A stretch of 58,702 nt of DNA from Rhodobacter sp. (GCA_022824145.1 JAJEAY010000105.1:1-58702), one strand, 5' to 3'. Counted from the stretch's first letter, positions 28,356 through 38,616 are shown. The notes: generated from the sequence alone by a model not told the origin. A program made the numbers and translations.

Positions 28356-29102
28356 TCAGGCAGCGAGGACCACAAGGACGGCGAATTCGCTGATCTGCTG
28401 GGACGCGCCCAGAACGTCGCCTGACTGGCCGCCGATCTTCGCCTTTGAAACCGCCGCGATTGCCAGCGTTGCCGCGCAAAGCAGTATGGCAACTGGAATA
28501 ACTGCGAATCCCACTGTGAGAAAGCCAACACCGGCGGCGATGGCGATTGCGACAAGCGTCGTGTCCCGTGGGGGTCTTCCGACGGTCGATGAAAGACCTG
28601 TGGAGCGGGCATTCGGCAGCATGTGCATCAGCGTTACCATCGGTGCGCGCGAGAGTACCGCTGCGGCGATCAGTGCCGCCCACAGCTCCCCTTCCGCCGC
28701 TATGATGGCGAGGGCGCTCCAGCGCAGGCCTATGGAAAATATCAAGGCGACTGCCCCATAGGCGCCAACGCGGCTGTCCGACATGATCGCAAGCCGCTGT
28801 TCGGATGTGCGTCCGCCCCACAGCCCGTCAAAGGAATCCGCGAGGCCGTCCTCATGCAGGGCTCCGGTGACTGCAACCATTGTGGCCAACGCGATGCCGG
28901 CAGCAAGCGGTGGGGATAGGCCGCTGGCCAACCAAGCGGCCAAGGCAGCCAGGAGTCCGACCGCAAGTCCAGCGAGCGGATAGGCCCAGGCAGCGCGTCC
29001 GCCCCGCGTTCCCGGTAGCGGCGGAACCGGCAGTCGCGTAAGCAAGGTGAGCGCCTCTTCCAGGTCACCGCGACTGAACAGGGAATTGTCGCGATCAGGC
29101 AT
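28356..29102 (-). CDS. cobS: Adenosylcobinamide-GDP ribazoletransferase (cobalamin synthase)
   Basis: A 248-residue membrane enzyme that joins adenosylcobinamide-GDP and alpha-ribazole to form adenosylcobalamin, the last step of lower-ligand assembly. The family motif GALHEDGLADSFDGLWGGR is intact, preceded by LLTRLPVPP at the N-terminus. About six hydrophobic segments follow. Although the frame is open to 29411, it would run across the start of the divergent cobT; the ATG at 29102 (MPDRDNSLF) gives the family length. It stands head to head with cobT with only 81 bases between starts. No cobalamin riboswitch fits into that space. Confidence 0.92.
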   Translation of the reverse strand: MPDRDNSLFSRGDLEEALTLLTRLPVPPLPGTRGGRAAWAYPLAGLAVGLLAALAAWLASGLSPPLAAGIALATMVAVTGALHEDGLADSFDGLWGGRTSEQRLAIMSDSRVGAYGAVALIFSIGLRWSALAIIAAEGELWAALIAAAVLSRAPMVTLMHMLPNARSTGLSSTVGRPPRDTTLVAIAIAAGVGFLTVGFAVIPVAILLCAATLAIAAVSKAKIGGQSGDVLGASQQISEFAVLVVLAA

Positions 29103-29183
29103 AGGGACGGAGGTTGTGAGCGGCTTCCGGCATGTTACTGCATTAAGGCAAGCGGCGATGCACCGCAACGAGGGACGTGAACC

Positions 29184-30200
29184 ATGACCGAATTTCCCCA
29201 CGACCTGGCTGCGTTTCGGGCCTTGCTGAAGGATCTGCCCGATCCTGACGAGGACGCTCGGAAGAACGCGGAAATCAGGAACGGGCAACTTACCAAGCCG
29301 CCAGGTGCGCTTGGAAGGCTGGAGACACTTGCGATCTGGTATGCTGGCTGGCGCGGCGAAGGCCGGCCGGACGTTAAAGCTCCGCAGGTGATCGTATTCG
29401 CGGGAAACCACGGGGTCGCCTCACGCGGCGTTTCAGCTTTTCCGGCGGAAGTGACTTCACAGATGGTGGCGAATTTCCGGGCTGGCGGAGGTGCGGTCAA
29501 TCAGCTGGCGTTGATGGCCGGAGCCAGGCTGGACATTCATGAACTGGAACTCGACAGGCCGACTGTGGACTTCACCATCGGGCCGGCAATGAGTGCGAGG
29601 GAATTCGCGCTGTCGCTGGCGGCTGGGTGGAAATCCGTCTCTTCCGATGCGGATCTTCTGGTGGTGGGCGAAATGGGGATCGGCAACACTACCTCCGCCG
29701 CTGCAATTTGCGCAGCGTTGCTTGGCGGGGGAGGTTCCAGGTGGGTCGGGCGCGGAACGGGTATGGATGATTCAGGACTGCGGCTGAAGGCAGGAGTCGT
29801 GGACGAAGGTCTTGTGCTGCACGCCGGATCGCTGGGAGACCCCTTGGAGGTGCTGCGCTGCTTCGGTGGGCGTGAACTGGCCGCGATGGCGGGAGCTGTC
29901 CTGAGATCCCGTTTGCTTCGGATTCCGGTGATTCTGGACGGATTCATCTGCACTGCAGCTGCGTTGCCACTGGAAAGGGTCGCGCCGGGCGTGCTTGATC
30001 ATTGCGTTGCAGGGCATGTTTCGGCGGAGGCGCCGCATGCGGCGCTGCTGGAGGCGTTGGGAAAGGATCCGTTGCTGTCACTCGGAATGCGTCTCGGCGA
30101 GGGGAGCGGCGCGGCGCTTGCGATAGGAATTCTCAGAGGCGCCGTCGCTTGCCATTCAGGAATGGCGACCTTCACGGAAGCCGGTGTATCGGAGGGGTAG
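29184..30200 (+). CDS. cobT: Nicotinate-nucleotide--dimethylbenzimidazole phosphoribosyltransferase
   Basis: A 338-residue cytosolic enzyme that transfers phosphoribose from nicotinate mononucleotide to 5,6-dimethylbenzimidazole, giving alpha-ribazole phosphate for CobS. Conserved parts: [68 protein letters not shown], and the C-terminal [16 protein letters not shown] with the catalytic glutamate. RBS GAGGG precedes the ATG. Paired divergently with cobS, so a shared promoter region of about 80 bases controls both. A separate phosphatase (CobC) is not in this window. Confidence 0.94.
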   Translation: MTEFPHDLAAFRALLKDLPDPDEDARKNAEIRNGQLTKPPGALGRLETLAIWYAGWRGEGRPDVKAPQVIVFAGNHGVASRGVSAFPAEVTSQMVANFRAGGGAVNQLALMAGARLDIHELELDRPTVDFTIGPAMSAREFALSLAAGWKSVSSDADLLVVGEMGIGNTTSAAAICAALLGGGGSRWVGRGTGMDDSGLRLKAGVVDEGLVLHAGSLGDPLEVLRCFGGRELAAMAGAVLRSRLLRIPVILDGFICTAAALPLERVAPGVLDHCVAGHVSAEAPHAALLEALGKDPLLSLGMRLGEGSGAALAIGILRGAVACHSGMATFTEAGVSEG

Positions 30201-30262
30201 GCGGCAAGCGGCAAGCATCCCGAACGCCCGGCCAACGGAGCCGACTTCCCAACCGTTGGATG

Positions 30263-32143
30263 TCAATCGCCGCGATTCCCGTCCTGTTCGCTGAAATGGG
30301 CAAAAAGCGCTGCGTCAAGTTCAGCGTCCAGTTCCTTCGCGCGGGCCATGTATTCCGGATTCTTCTCGATGGGCACGCCGGGTTTCCAGACTTCGGCCAG
30401 TTGCTGAACGGCGGAGCGGTCATAGTCAAAGTAAGTTCTCTCCAGAGCTGCTGCTTCGAAGTCGGTGACCCCGACGTTTTCCAGCACGTAGCGTGCCGCC
30501 CGCAGACTTGAATCAAAGACCTCCCTAACGATGTCATTCGCGCCGGCGCCATAGAGCTCGTAGACATGGGTCCGGTCGCGTGCACGGGCGACAATGTGGA
30601 GGTCCGGGCGAACCCTGCGGGCATAGGACACCAGCTTTGTGGTGGCGACTCGGTCGTCGAGCGCAACCATGAGTACCGCCGCTTCCATAAGGCCGGCGGC
30701 CCTTAAGACCTCCGGTCTGGTGGGGTCACCGAAGAAGCCTTTGAAACCGAACTTCCGCATCAGCTGAATGGTTTTCAGATCGTTATCTAGAACTGTGGTG
30801 CGAAAGCCCGACATCTGAACCATCCGGTTCACGGCCTGCCCGAAGCGACCCACACCGGCGATGATGATCGGTCCCTGTGGATCCACCTCGTCGTGATCCG
30901 GCGCTGAGCCATCCTCCATTCGGCTGCTAAGCCTGTCATACAGTATGAAGAACAGAGGCGTCAGAAGCATTGAAAGAGCGGTGACAGTCAGCAGCTTCTG
31001 GGCTAACGGATCCGGGAGCACATGTTGCTGGGCCGAGAAGGAAAGCAGCACGAAGCCGAATTCACCTGCTTGGGCCAGGCCAAGCGTGAACAGCCATCTA
31101 TCGCGGCCCCTGATCCCGAAAATGGTCCCGAGAACATAGAGTACGGCGCCTTTGGCCAGCATCATCCCAACGGTGAGGCCAAGAAGGGTAAACGGTTCGC
31201 GGAAGAACCCCGCGACATTCATTCCTGCGCCAACCGTAATGAAAAAGAGTCCGAGCAGAAGACCCTTGAAGGGTTCAATGTCGGACTCCAGTTCATGCCT
31301 GAATTCCGAATTCGCGAGCAGGACACCTGCGAGAAACGTTCCGAGCGCTGGTGAAAGGCCAACGAGAGTCATCAGGAATGCGATGCCGATGACGATCAGA
31401 AGAGCGAATGCGGTATACATCTCCCTGAGCCTGGCTGCATGGATGAACCTGAAGAGCGGTCGCGTGAGAAGGGTGCCAGCCAGAACAACCCCGGCGACTG
31501 CGGCAAGCGTAACCAGCGTTGCGCCCCAGCCTGGAAGACCTTCCACCAGTGACATGGCGTGTCCGGGGTCGGATTCGGCACCATGTGCGCTGGCACGGCT
31601 GACCGACCCGTCGGCGTTGAACCTGGGCAGTATTGGCGCTGCGAGGAGCGGCATCAGGATCAGCATGGGAATTACCGCTATGTCCTGAGTCAGCAGTACC
31701 GAAAATGCGGAGCGTCCGCCGCCTGTACGCAGCAGGTCTTTTTCGTTAAGTGTCTGGATTACGATCGCAGTCGAGGAGAGCGCGAACACAAGTCCGATGG
31801 CGATCGCGGCTGAGCGCGTCTGCCCCAGAAACAACGCGCAGAAGTAGATGATGGTCGCTGTCAGGACGATCTGCAGCACGCCCAGGCCAAGAACCCTGTG
31901 ACGCATGTCCCAGAGCGCACGGGGTTCCAGTTCGAGACCGATGAGGAACAGCATCATCACGACCCCGAATTCGGCGAAGTGCCGAACGTCCTCCGTGTCG
32001 ACAACTATTCCCATGACCGGGCCGACAATAAGGCCTGCCGCAAGATATCCGAGTACGGAGCCCAGCCCCAGCCGCGCGGCCAAGGGAACGGCGATGACCG
32101 CAGCGGCAAGATAGACAGTGGCTTGAAAAAGCAGGCCCGTCAT
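30263..32143 (-). CDS. Monovalent cation:proton antiporter-2 (CPA2) family, KefB/KefC-like
   Basis: A 626-residue inner-membrane antiporter. The N-terminal 380 residues form 12-13 membrane segments (RLGLGSVLGYLAAGLIVGP, FGVVMMLFLIGLELEP, FALSSTAIVIQTL, LGTFLAGVLLANSEFRHELE). The C-terminal part is an RCK/TrkA-N regulatory domain beginning PIIIAGVGRFGQAVNRMV, with the acidic LDND loop that binds nucleotide. KefC-type systems exchange K+ for H+ and are gated by glutathione adducts under electrophile stress. No KefF/KefG ancillary flavoprotein is adjacent. The GTG at 32155 adds four residues; the ATG at 32143 has GGTGGAAA upstream. Confidence 0.9.
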   Translation of the reverse strand: MTGLLFQATVYLAAAVIAVPLAARLGLGSVLGYLAAGLIVGPVMGIVVDTEDVRHFAEFGVVMMLFLIGLELEPRALWDMRHRVLGLGVLQIVLTATIIYFCALFLGQTRSAAIAIGLVFALSSTAIVIQTLNEKDLLRTGGGRSAFSVLLTQDIAVIPMLILMPLLAAPILPRFNADGSVSRASAHGAESDPGHAMSLVEGLPGWGATLVTLAAVAGVVLAGTLLTRPLFRFIHAARLREMYTAFALLIVIGIAFLMTLVGLSPALGTFLAGVLLANSEFRHELESDIEPFKGLLLGLFFITVGAGMNVAGFFREPFTLLGLTVGMMLAKGAVLYVLGTIFGIRGRDRWLFTLGLAQAGEFGFVLLSFSAQQHVLPDPLAQKLLTVTALSMLLTPLFFILYDRLSSRMEDGSAPDHDEVDPQGPIIIAGVGRFGQAVNRMVQMSGFRTTVLDNDLKTIQLMRKFGFKGFFGDPTRPEVLRAAGLMEAAVLMVALDDRVATTKLVSYARRVRPDLHIVARARDRTHVYELYGAGANDIVREVFDSSLRAARYVLENVGVTDFEAAALERTYFDYDRSAVQQLAEVWKPGVPIEKNPEYMARAKELDAELDAALFAHFSEQDGNRGD

Positions 32144-32422
32144 TCCGATTTCCACCCATTCTCATATAAGCATCGCTGCCCTGCAGCAGAAACTCAAGCA
32201 GCCAATACACTATATCCGGTATCTTCCGAGCTGAATGGTGCGCAGGAACGCGCATGCAGGTCGATTCCGTGCCAGCTGGCGGCAACCTGTATCCGTTCCG
32301 CGGATTACTGCCGCTTCGGCGTTCCGATTTAACCGGCTGGCCATCTCTGTTCCAGGGATCCCGGCACAGAATTCGCAGGCTGAGTCAGGCTGGTTCCCGC
32401 GCAGCCTTGCTGCGGCTGCAGT

Positions 32423-34756
32423 CTATCCGGCAGGTAACCGCAGAGTGATGCTCCTGCCGTTTTTGACGTAATGGAGCTCGCTTGCGCCGATCGCTGTGAC
32501 CCGACCGCCGTCGATGCGGTCGCCGACCCTTACGTTCTTGATGAAGCGGCCTGATCTAAGCCGGACGAGCGCGTATCGTTCGCCGGTTGGACCGTATGTA
32601 CCGATCAGGTTGACTTTGCCAAGATTGATCGCGTTGCGTTGGGTCGCCTGGGTAGCGACTGGAACGCTTGCGGGTATGACCGGGTTGCGCTTGGCTGCGG
32701 CTGTTTCGGTACTGCCGCTCTGTCGCGCCTCTGCACTGGTTCCGTTGCCTGCAGCCTCAATCTGTGCGCGTCTGGCAGCCAAACTCAGTCCTTTTGGTCT
32801 TGCTTTTGGAATCGGCGAGATCGCCAAAGCAAGGTTTTGTATGCTTTCCTGATCGTTCTGTATGTCGTACGCGGCCTCACCAGGCGTCTCGTCGGCAGTT
32901 TCGTTTTCATTGGACTGGAGGAGTTTCCCTTGGCTCCAGAGATCATCCAGCTCCATCTTGTGCAGTGCGGAGTAGTCGGGAACGGGAGGCGATTCGGACG
33001 AATCCCGCGCAGTTTCCAGATCGGCAACAACGCTTCCGGCCGGAGCCTGGAGCGACGAACTTGTGGATCCCGTGGTTCCTTTGCCAGCGGTTTCCGCCCG
33101 GGTTAAATCAACGGAATCCTGTTCCTGCGATCCGACTGGAACGCTATCAACCACTTCTATCCGATAGCCCGAAACTTCCAACGGCACTGACGCCAAAGCC
33201 TGCGGGTTGTGAGGATCTGCGGGTCTGAAGCTGCCTGCCAGACGTATTGCGGGAATCCGCGGCGGGGTTACGCGGTCCATGGAGGCGACGTAGATTTCTT
33301 CCAGCCGGTCGTCGTCGGTCACTCCGGCAGGCTTCCGTGGGTCGCGAGGCCAGACACCGGTGTCCAGATAGGTCCGCTCGCTCTCCGCAAAGCTGGGAGG
33401 CGGCTGAAGGATGCGGTCCGGCGGAGGGTTTGCGCTGATGTCCGGCAAAGCGGGAACGGAACCTGTCTCGCCGACAGTTGCATCGGTTAGAACAGGGTCG
33501 GCTGAAACGGGTCCGTCGGATCTTGCCGGAACGATTTCGGCCGCAGGCGCTTGTTGGGAGTCTTGGCTTTCCTGGATTGGTGCCGAGACTCCGTCGGTTT
33601 CCTGCTGTGACGTCTGGAAGCGCCAGAATTGGCTTAAGCTCGACTCAAGCTGGTTAGGCGAAATCCAGAACAGCAGCCCGACACTCCCCGCAAGTACCAG
33701 AAGCAGTGCGAACAGAACAATCATCAGCCGACGGGGCCAACGGTGCATTCTGGAAGGGCGATGAAACCCCAATGCCATCTGCTCGTGGCGGGCGCCCGCT
33801 GCGGATAGAGCCGAGCCAAGCTTTTGGTATCTGCCTGTCAGGTTTGGAACCGCACCTTGGCGGGAATCCTCCGACGGCAGCGCCTGCCCGTCGGCATTGT
33901 GCACTACGGTCCCGGGCGGGCCGGAACCAGCGATGCGAGACGACGTCACTGGCATTCTCGTGAGGCCTTGGTCGCCCCTAACCGGCAACCGGAATGTTTC
34001 CCGGCTATCGGCCAAAGGCATGTGCGCCGTGACTAGGTTGGGCCTGGACTGTCCCGCAATCGGACTTCGTTCAGTCGAGGAGGGATGAGGCCCGTTCGCC
34101 GACCGTTCCGCTTCATCGGAGTATTGTGGAGCGGATGTGAAGGTGTCTTCCTGGTAGTCGGGAGCTGAATGCCTGACCTGATGCTCCGTTGCCTTCCCAT
34201 GTGGTTTGTCTGACCCGAGAATTATCATCGGCTCTGGGTCGGGCTCAATTTCTTCGCCTTGGCCAAACAGGGTTCTGGAGTGTTCGGTTGCGCCGAAGAA
34301 CGGCTCGCCTTCAAATGAACCAAATTCTGGATTCGCGACGAAGGAGACCGGGTTGAATCCATGCTGGACGGCAAACGATTCCGCCTCTTTCAGTGACTCA
34401 CGGAATACGACCGCGACCTGCGCCGATTGCCCGATGCTCCGCCAGTCGAACACCAGATCATTGACTTCATACGGTGTCTTGCCTTCCAGGCCCTGCCGGA
34501 TCTGTACCATCTGGGCGTTTGTGTCCGGCCCAGGCGCGTGGACTTCGGTATAGAGGATCTGCGAATTCGGAATTACAAGTTTTGTCGTTACGCCGCTGCT
34601 CTCCAGGTCCGCGGCCGTCCTGCGCAGGACAGCGAGCTGATCGCTTAGCTCAGGGTCTTCCAGCGACACATCGCCGACACACATCCAGCCCACCTTGGTA
34701 CGGTGCAGAATGCTGATGCCTTCATGACTGAGATTCAGGGCGAATTTCGGTTTCAT
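32423..34756 (-). CDS. Large single-pass membrane protein, actin-like/GspL-like N-terminus and PilP-like C-terminus
   Basis: A 777-residue protein of unknown function. Residues 1-155 (FALNLSHEGISILHRTKVGW, VIPNSQILYTEVHAPG, GLEGKTPYEVNDLVFDW, VVFRESLKEAE) resemble the cytoplasmic actin-like domains of GspL/PilM. Residues 160-340 are a polar, probably disordered linker. One membrane helix lies at about 344-366. A second long acidic linker with S/P/Q-rich text precedes a compact C-terminal domain (about 690-777). That domain, NLIGTYGPTGERYALVRL, SGRFIKNVRVGDRIDGG and ELHYVKNGRSITLRL, is like the PilP/GspC periplasmic fold. I place the start at 34756, where the conserved part begins. No other pilus or secretion gene is nearby. 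Confidence 0.7.
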   Translation of the reverse strand: MKPKFALNLSHEGISILHRTKVGWMCVGDVSLEDPELSDQLAVLRRTAADLESSGVTTKLVIPNSQILYTEVHAPGPDTNAQMVQIRQGLEGKTPYEVNDLVFDWRSIGQSAQVAVVFRESLKEAESFAVQHGFNPVSFVANPEFGSFEGEPFFGATEHSRTLFGQGEEIEPDPEPMIILGSDKPHGKATEHQVRHSAPDYQEDTFTSAPQYSDEAERSANGPHPSSTERSPIAGQSRPNLVTAHMPLADSRETFRLPVRGDQGLTRMPVTSSRIAGSGPPGTVVHNADGQALPSEDSRQGAVPNLTGRYQKLGSALSAAGARHEQMALGFHRPSRMHRWPRRLMIVLFALLLVLAGSVGLLFWISPNQLESSLSQFWRFQTSQQETDGVSAPIQESQDSQQAPAAEIVPARSDGPVSADPVLTDATVGETGSVPALPDISANPPPDRILQPPPSFAESERTYLDTGVWPRDPRKPAGVTDDDRLEEIYVASMDRVTPPRIPAIRLAGSFRPADPHNPQALASVPLEVSGYRIEVVDSVPVGSQEQDSVDLTRAETAGKGTTGSTSSSLQAPAGSVVADLETARDSSESPPVPDYSALHKMELDDLWSQGKLLQSNENETADETPGEAAYDIQNDQESIQNLALAISPIPKARPKGLSLAARRAQIEAAGNGTSAEARQSGSTETAAAKRNPVIPASVPVATQATQRNAINLGKVNLIGTYGPTGERYALVRLRSGRFIKNVRVGDRIDGGRVTAIGASELHYVKNGRSITLRLPAG

Positions 34757-35701
34757 CTGGTCTGCCCGCAACGGACTTGGCGACACCTGAGTCCGGCTTC
34801 CCAACATTCGGTCCCATAGCATATGCCACCGGATTCCGCAAGTGAGGAATGGCACTTGTGATCGCGCGGGCCGGGAATTCGGCAATGAGGTTTCATCAGC
34901 GGTCAATGTGCCGCTGTGCACACCTAGCTAGAACATGACACCGCCTTTCATTGCCGTTACCAGTCGCAATGTGCGATTTGCACAGCTTGAAATGGAGTTC
35001 TGTTGAGGCGCGGAATCGCCATTAGGCAATGGCAGGGCAGTGCGATTCAGATGGAATTGGTAAAGGGATGGACTGCGATCAGCGTGTGTTCGGCGGGCTG
35101 ACGTTATTCCGGTCGAATTCGATTGTGGAGGATCCGCATTGCAATCGAATATGACGGCGACCCAATAGAGATGGCTCCGGAATCCACATCGCCCTCGCTG
35201 ACGTTCGCAACGGGCTGCTGCGGTTCCATTCCAACCGAACCGGTCAGCATCGGGTTGGCTTTGGTCATCTCTCTTTGGCAGTGTGCCATGCGTATCGTGG
35301 CGGCGAAGGCCGGTTTGCCGTGGGCGGGGTGTTCTGTCCATCCGGGTGTACGTCCGAGGCGAGAAAGTCTCTTTTTTCGGCTGCGTCCGGGACGCATATT
35401 CTGACCGACCAAGCGGTATCGCACGGTGATCCTGAAAAGCTCGAAGTGGAATCGCTGCTGTCCTTGTTTCGCTCGACCGAGCGCTACACCGGCTTTCTTA
35501 CGACGCAAACCTGCATCGAAGGTTTCATTTGGGCCATCCCGTCTGACCTGTTATTTATGCTGACGGTGCAGACCGTCCTCCCTGTCGTCTATCCACGCAC
35601 CCGCCAAACTGTGCTGCCGCTTGGAGAACCGGTTCTGTATCACGGCTCATGCCAATGCCCCGAGAATCGGGAAGTGCTCAAGTAGGATGGAGCTTTTCCG
35701 A
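34757..35701. other. Gap of about 945 bp with no supported gene
   Basis: The stretch lies between two divergently transcribed genes. A frame at 35275-35685 on the plus strand and one at 35104-35508 on the minus strand are open, but neither has a motif, a good ribosome-binding site or a protein-like composition. GGAG at 35689-35692 is the ribosome-binding site of the SulP gene. Confidence 0.45.
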
Positions 35702-37351
35702 ATGAAATACGACTTCGACACGCTGCGCGGCGATTTCTTTGGTGGAGTAACCGCAACAGTGGTGGCGCTGCCCGTCGCTCTTGGCTTTGGTGTCGCCTCC
35801 GGGATGGGTGCAGCTGCCGGGCTCTATGGCGCCATCGCAGTCGGCTTCTTTGCATCTGTGTTTGGTGGCACGCGTTCCCAGATTTCCGGCCCGACAGCGC
35901 CGATGACCGTTGCGATGGCGGTGGTGCTGACCAGCCATGCATCCAGCCTTACCGAGGCCCTTACCGTCGTTGTCCTCGCGGGACTGCTTCAGGTACTCTT
36001 GGGCCTCTTGAAGGTTGGTCGTTTCGTGGCTTACACGCCTCATGTCGTCGTATCCGGCTTCATGTCCGGAATCGGCTTCATAATCATGCTGATGGAGTCA
36101 CTCCCATTGCTCGGAGCTTCGGGCGCGTTGGGAAGCCCGACGGACGCATTACGGGCGCTTCCGGCGGCAGTGAGCGACATCGATACAGGTGCTTTCACCA
36201 TCGGTGCGGTTACGGTCGCAGTGGGGTTTCTCTGGCCGCGGAGGTACTCGCGGATCATCCCAGGCCCCCTCGTGGCGCTGGTGACCGGAACGGCTCTCGG
36301 CATTCTGTGGTTCACTGAAGCGCCGGTTATCGGTGCGATTCCGGTCGAGTTGCCAACCCTGCAGATCGGTATGCCGCCCGTCGGATTCCTGCTCCATGCG
36401 CTGCAGCCGGCAATAATCCTCGCGTTGCTGGGGTCGGTCGACAGCCTGCTCACCTCGTTGGTGGCCGATTCCATCACTGGCAAACGTCACAACCCGGACA
36501 GAGAACTGATCGGCCAAGGCATCGGTAACATGGCTGCTGGACTGATCGGCGCGCTGCCCGGCGCCGGGGCTACCATGGGCACGGTCATCAACATCCGCTC
36601 CGGAGGATCGACGCCGGTGTCGGGGGCATTGCGCGCTCTGCTTCTGCTTGCCCTGGTATTGGGCCTCGGACGTTTCGTCGAGCCGATCCCGCTTGCTGCA
36701 TTGGCAGGTGTGCTGATCAAGGTCGGCTGGGATATCATCGACTGGCGCATGCTTGGCAGACTTCACCGGCTTCGTCGCGAACACCTCATCGTTATGCTGA
36801 CGACACTCTGCCTTACGGTGTTCGTTGACCTGATCACAGCGGTTGCGATCGGGTTGATCGCTGGCGGAATGGTCCATGCCCGACGGCTGGAAAGGCTGGA
36901 ACTGGACAGCGTGATGTCGGTGCCGTTTCTGGATGCGGCCTTCTTTGCGGGAGACGAGGCGTCGACGCATGCCGATCCGTTTGCGGCCCGGGTTGGCATG
37001 GTGGCGCTGAGGGGAACGTTGACCGTTGCATCGTCTCACAAGCTGGTCAGCGTGATCAGTCTGGACATCAAGGAGCACGAAGTCGTCATCTTCGACTTCT
37101 CCGGCACCGTCTACATCGACGACAGTGCCGCAATGGTGATCGGGCAGCTTCTGGAGGTCGCGGCCGGATCCGATACGGAGTGTATCGTCACGGGTCTCAG
37201 CGACGACGTGGCCGCGACGCTTCACAGCCTCGATATCCTCGGCGGGTTGCCAGCCGAACGGATCGTCGCAACGTTTGACGAAGCCCGTTGCGCCGCAAGG
37301 GAGGCGTTGGAAGTCGGCATTGCGAGCCAGACAGAATCGAGTTCCCGGTGA
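35702..37351 (+). CDS. SulP family inorganic anion transporter with STAS domain
   Basis: A 549-residue membrane transporter. It starts with the SulP opening LRGDFFGGVTATVVALPVAL and GLYGAIAVGFFASVFGGTR, then GPTAPMTV. Further conserved parts are ALLGSVDSLLTSLVADSITG with RELIGQGIGNM, and AGVLIKVGWDIID. About 12-14 hydrophobic segments end near residue 405, followed by a cytoplasmic STAS domain (VVIFDFSGTVYIDDSAAMVI). SulP proteins carry sulfate, bicarbonate or dicarboxylates. This variant (transporter with SLLTSLVAD) is often bicarbonate- or sulfate-linked, but the substrate is undecided. The start at 35702 has GGAG 9 bases upstream; an ATG at 35687 is too close to its possible RBS. Confidence 0.9.
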   Translation: MKYDFDTLRGDFFGGVTATVVALPVALGFGVASGMGAAAGLYGAIAVGFFASVFGGTRSQISGPTAPMTVAMAVVLTSHASSLTEALTVVVLAGLLQVLLGLLKVGRFVAYTPHVVVSGFMSGIGFIIMLMESLPLLGASGALGSPTDALRALPAAVSDIDTGAFTIGAVTVAVGFLWPRRYSRIIPGPLVALVTGTALGILWFTEAPVIGAIPVELPTLQIGMPPVGFLLHALQPAIILALLGSVDSLLTSLVADSITGKRHNPDRELIGQGIGNMAAGLIGALPGAGATMGTVINIRSGGSTPVSGALRALLLLALVLGLGRFVEPIPLAALAGVLIKVGWDIIDWRMLGRLHRLRREHLIVMLTTLCLTVFVDLITAVAIGLIAGGMVHARRLERLELDSVMSVPFLDAAFFAGDEASTHADPFAARVGMVALRGTLTVASSHKLVSVISLDIKEHEVVIFDFSGTVYIDDSAAMVIGQLLEVAAGSDTECIVTGLSDDVAATLHSLDILGGLPAERIVATFDEARCAAREALEVGIASQTESSSR

Positions 37352-37590
37352 ATTTTCCGCAGTCCTGGGAAGTGTTTGGTGGAAGGTCCAGCATGCAATT
37401 CTGGGAGTTATTCTCGCGACGGCGAGTTGCCATCTCCACCTAAGCTGACCCTACCAAGCGCGTTCGGCTCGAAACCGCCCATGCGTTTTGCGGAGCAGTG
37501 TGGGGACTTGCTCGATCCTATCAATTCAATTTTCGCATGAGTGCCAATGATTTCTTGCCGTTTCCCAAGGTGTTCGATCTCAATTCCATC

Positions 37591-37998
37591 TCAACGATCC
37601 TCCAAATATTCCGCCACGAGTCTTCGATGGCAATTGTGCGGTTGATCTTCGCTGCAAAGGAGGCAGCCGCTGTTTACAAGCTCTTTGGAGATCGTCGACT
37701 CAATTCTGCGCTCCTTCATCAGATCAAAGAAAATCTTTTCGTAGACGTCACACGCGATTCGTCCTTTCCGATAATTGTTCAGCAGTGCTTTCGTCGGAGC
37801 GAGGGATGGCATGTGAACATATTCGATTCCGCAAAGTTCCTGAGCGAGCCAAGCTAAATCATTTTTTTTCGCAAATCCCGCAAGTTGCGATGCATTGTTG
37901 AGCCTCACGTCGACAATGCGGGTGACCTTGGAACTGCGCAGGAGTTCGAAGAACTGGCGGGCGGATTTTTTTGTGAAGCCGATAGTCGCTACTTTCAT
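37591..37998 (-). CDS. DUF488 family protein (short form)
   Basis: A 135-residue protein with the DUF488 layout: the opening VATIGFTKKSARQFFELL, then IVDVRLNN with the conserved Asp-Val-Arg, and the C-terminal cysteine motif LLCSEDQPHNCHRRLVAEYL. DUF488 proteins have no established biochemical role; the C-x(7)-C-H-R set suggests a nucleic-acid or metal-linked activity. Its ATG overlaps the stop of the upstream, longer DUF488 gene by 4 bases. The two are paralogous and co-translated. AT-richer than the flanking SulP gene, consistent with an acquired island. Confidence 0.8.
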   Translation of the reverse strand: MKVATIGFTKKSARQFFELLRSSKVTRIVDVRLNNASQLAGFAKKNDLAWLAQELCGIEYVHMPSLAPTKALLNNYRKGRIACDVYEKIFFDLMKERRIESTISKELVNSGCLLCSEDQPHNCHRRLVAEYLEDR

Positions 37999-38612
37999 TG
38001 TCGAATTCTCTCCGTTTTGTCAGGGATCTGTTCCATGCTATGTCCGAAGCGTGCCGCCTGGCAGGCAATCGCCTCCGAAATCAGTTCGGCAATCGGTTTG
38101 TGCTGCAGGAACAGATCGCCTTCGGCGTTGAGATTGTGTTCGGCGAGCAGTCGTGTCATTGCGCTGGTGTGCGGTTCAAGCTGCCCGTCAGCCAATATAT
38201 GTGCAACGTCTATGCCGCGCTTTGCCAGCACGTGCCCAACCAATAGCGTTCGGTGACAGTGAAGCGGTTCCTTCTCGGAACACATGATTGCAACACGGAA
38301 CCGCTCTGCGCCATGCAGAACCCTGTTCAAGCCTTCTTGAAAACTCTGCGTGCGCGAGAGTCTGTCATAACGGATGCGCCCGCGTTCATAATGGGATGGA
38401 TCGTCCGACCGGCCACCCAGTTCGCGTCCGAGAAATACGTATTTGATCCCTGATTTCCGAAGCGATCTCTCGAGCTGTTCGCGATTGAACTGGGGATTGA
38501 ACCGGCTATGCGGGACGGAACGCACGTCCGCGAGTGCGGTCACGTGGTGCCGGGCTAGGAGGTCGAGAAAGATCTCCATTGAATGGTTGGAGTGACCTAT
38601 CGTAAGGATCAT
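37995..38612 (-). CDS. DUF488 domain-containing protein (long form)
   Basis: A 205-residue DUF488 protein. It opens with MILTIGHSNHSMEIFLDLL, has LADVRSVPHSRFNPQFNREQ, YVFLGRELGGRSDDP and the C-terminal IMCSEKEPLHCHRTLLV. About 60 extra residues follow (GQLEPHTSAMTRLLAEHNL and onward), as usual for this subgroup. The frame is open to 38927 on the minus strand, but that extension is the dual-OB remnant in the same frame by accident; the ATG at 38612 starts the conserved domain. It ends in a 4-base overlap with the second DUF488 gene. In other genomes such pairs follow a dual-OB-fold gene, which here is broken. Confidence 0.85.
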   Translation of the reverse strand: MILTIGHSNHSMEIFLDLLARHHVTALADVRSVPHSRFNPQFNREQLERSLRKSGIKYVFLGRELGGRSDDPSHYERGRIRYDRLSRTQSFQEGLNRVLHGAERFRVAIMCSEKEPLHCHRTLLVGHVLAKRGIDVAHILADGQLEPHTSAMTRLLAEHNLNAEGDLFLQHKPIAELISEAIACQAARFGHSMEQIPDKTERIRQ

Positions 38613-38616
38613 GCTT

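Noticed and set aside
29103-29183. Cobalamin riboswitch between cobS and cobT
   Set aside because: Only 81 bases are available and no B12-box-like sequence is visible.
36149-37225. 358-codon minus-strand frame inside the SulP gene
   Set aside because: Rich in His, Arg and Gln as expected for an antisense shadow of a membrane-protein gene; no motif.
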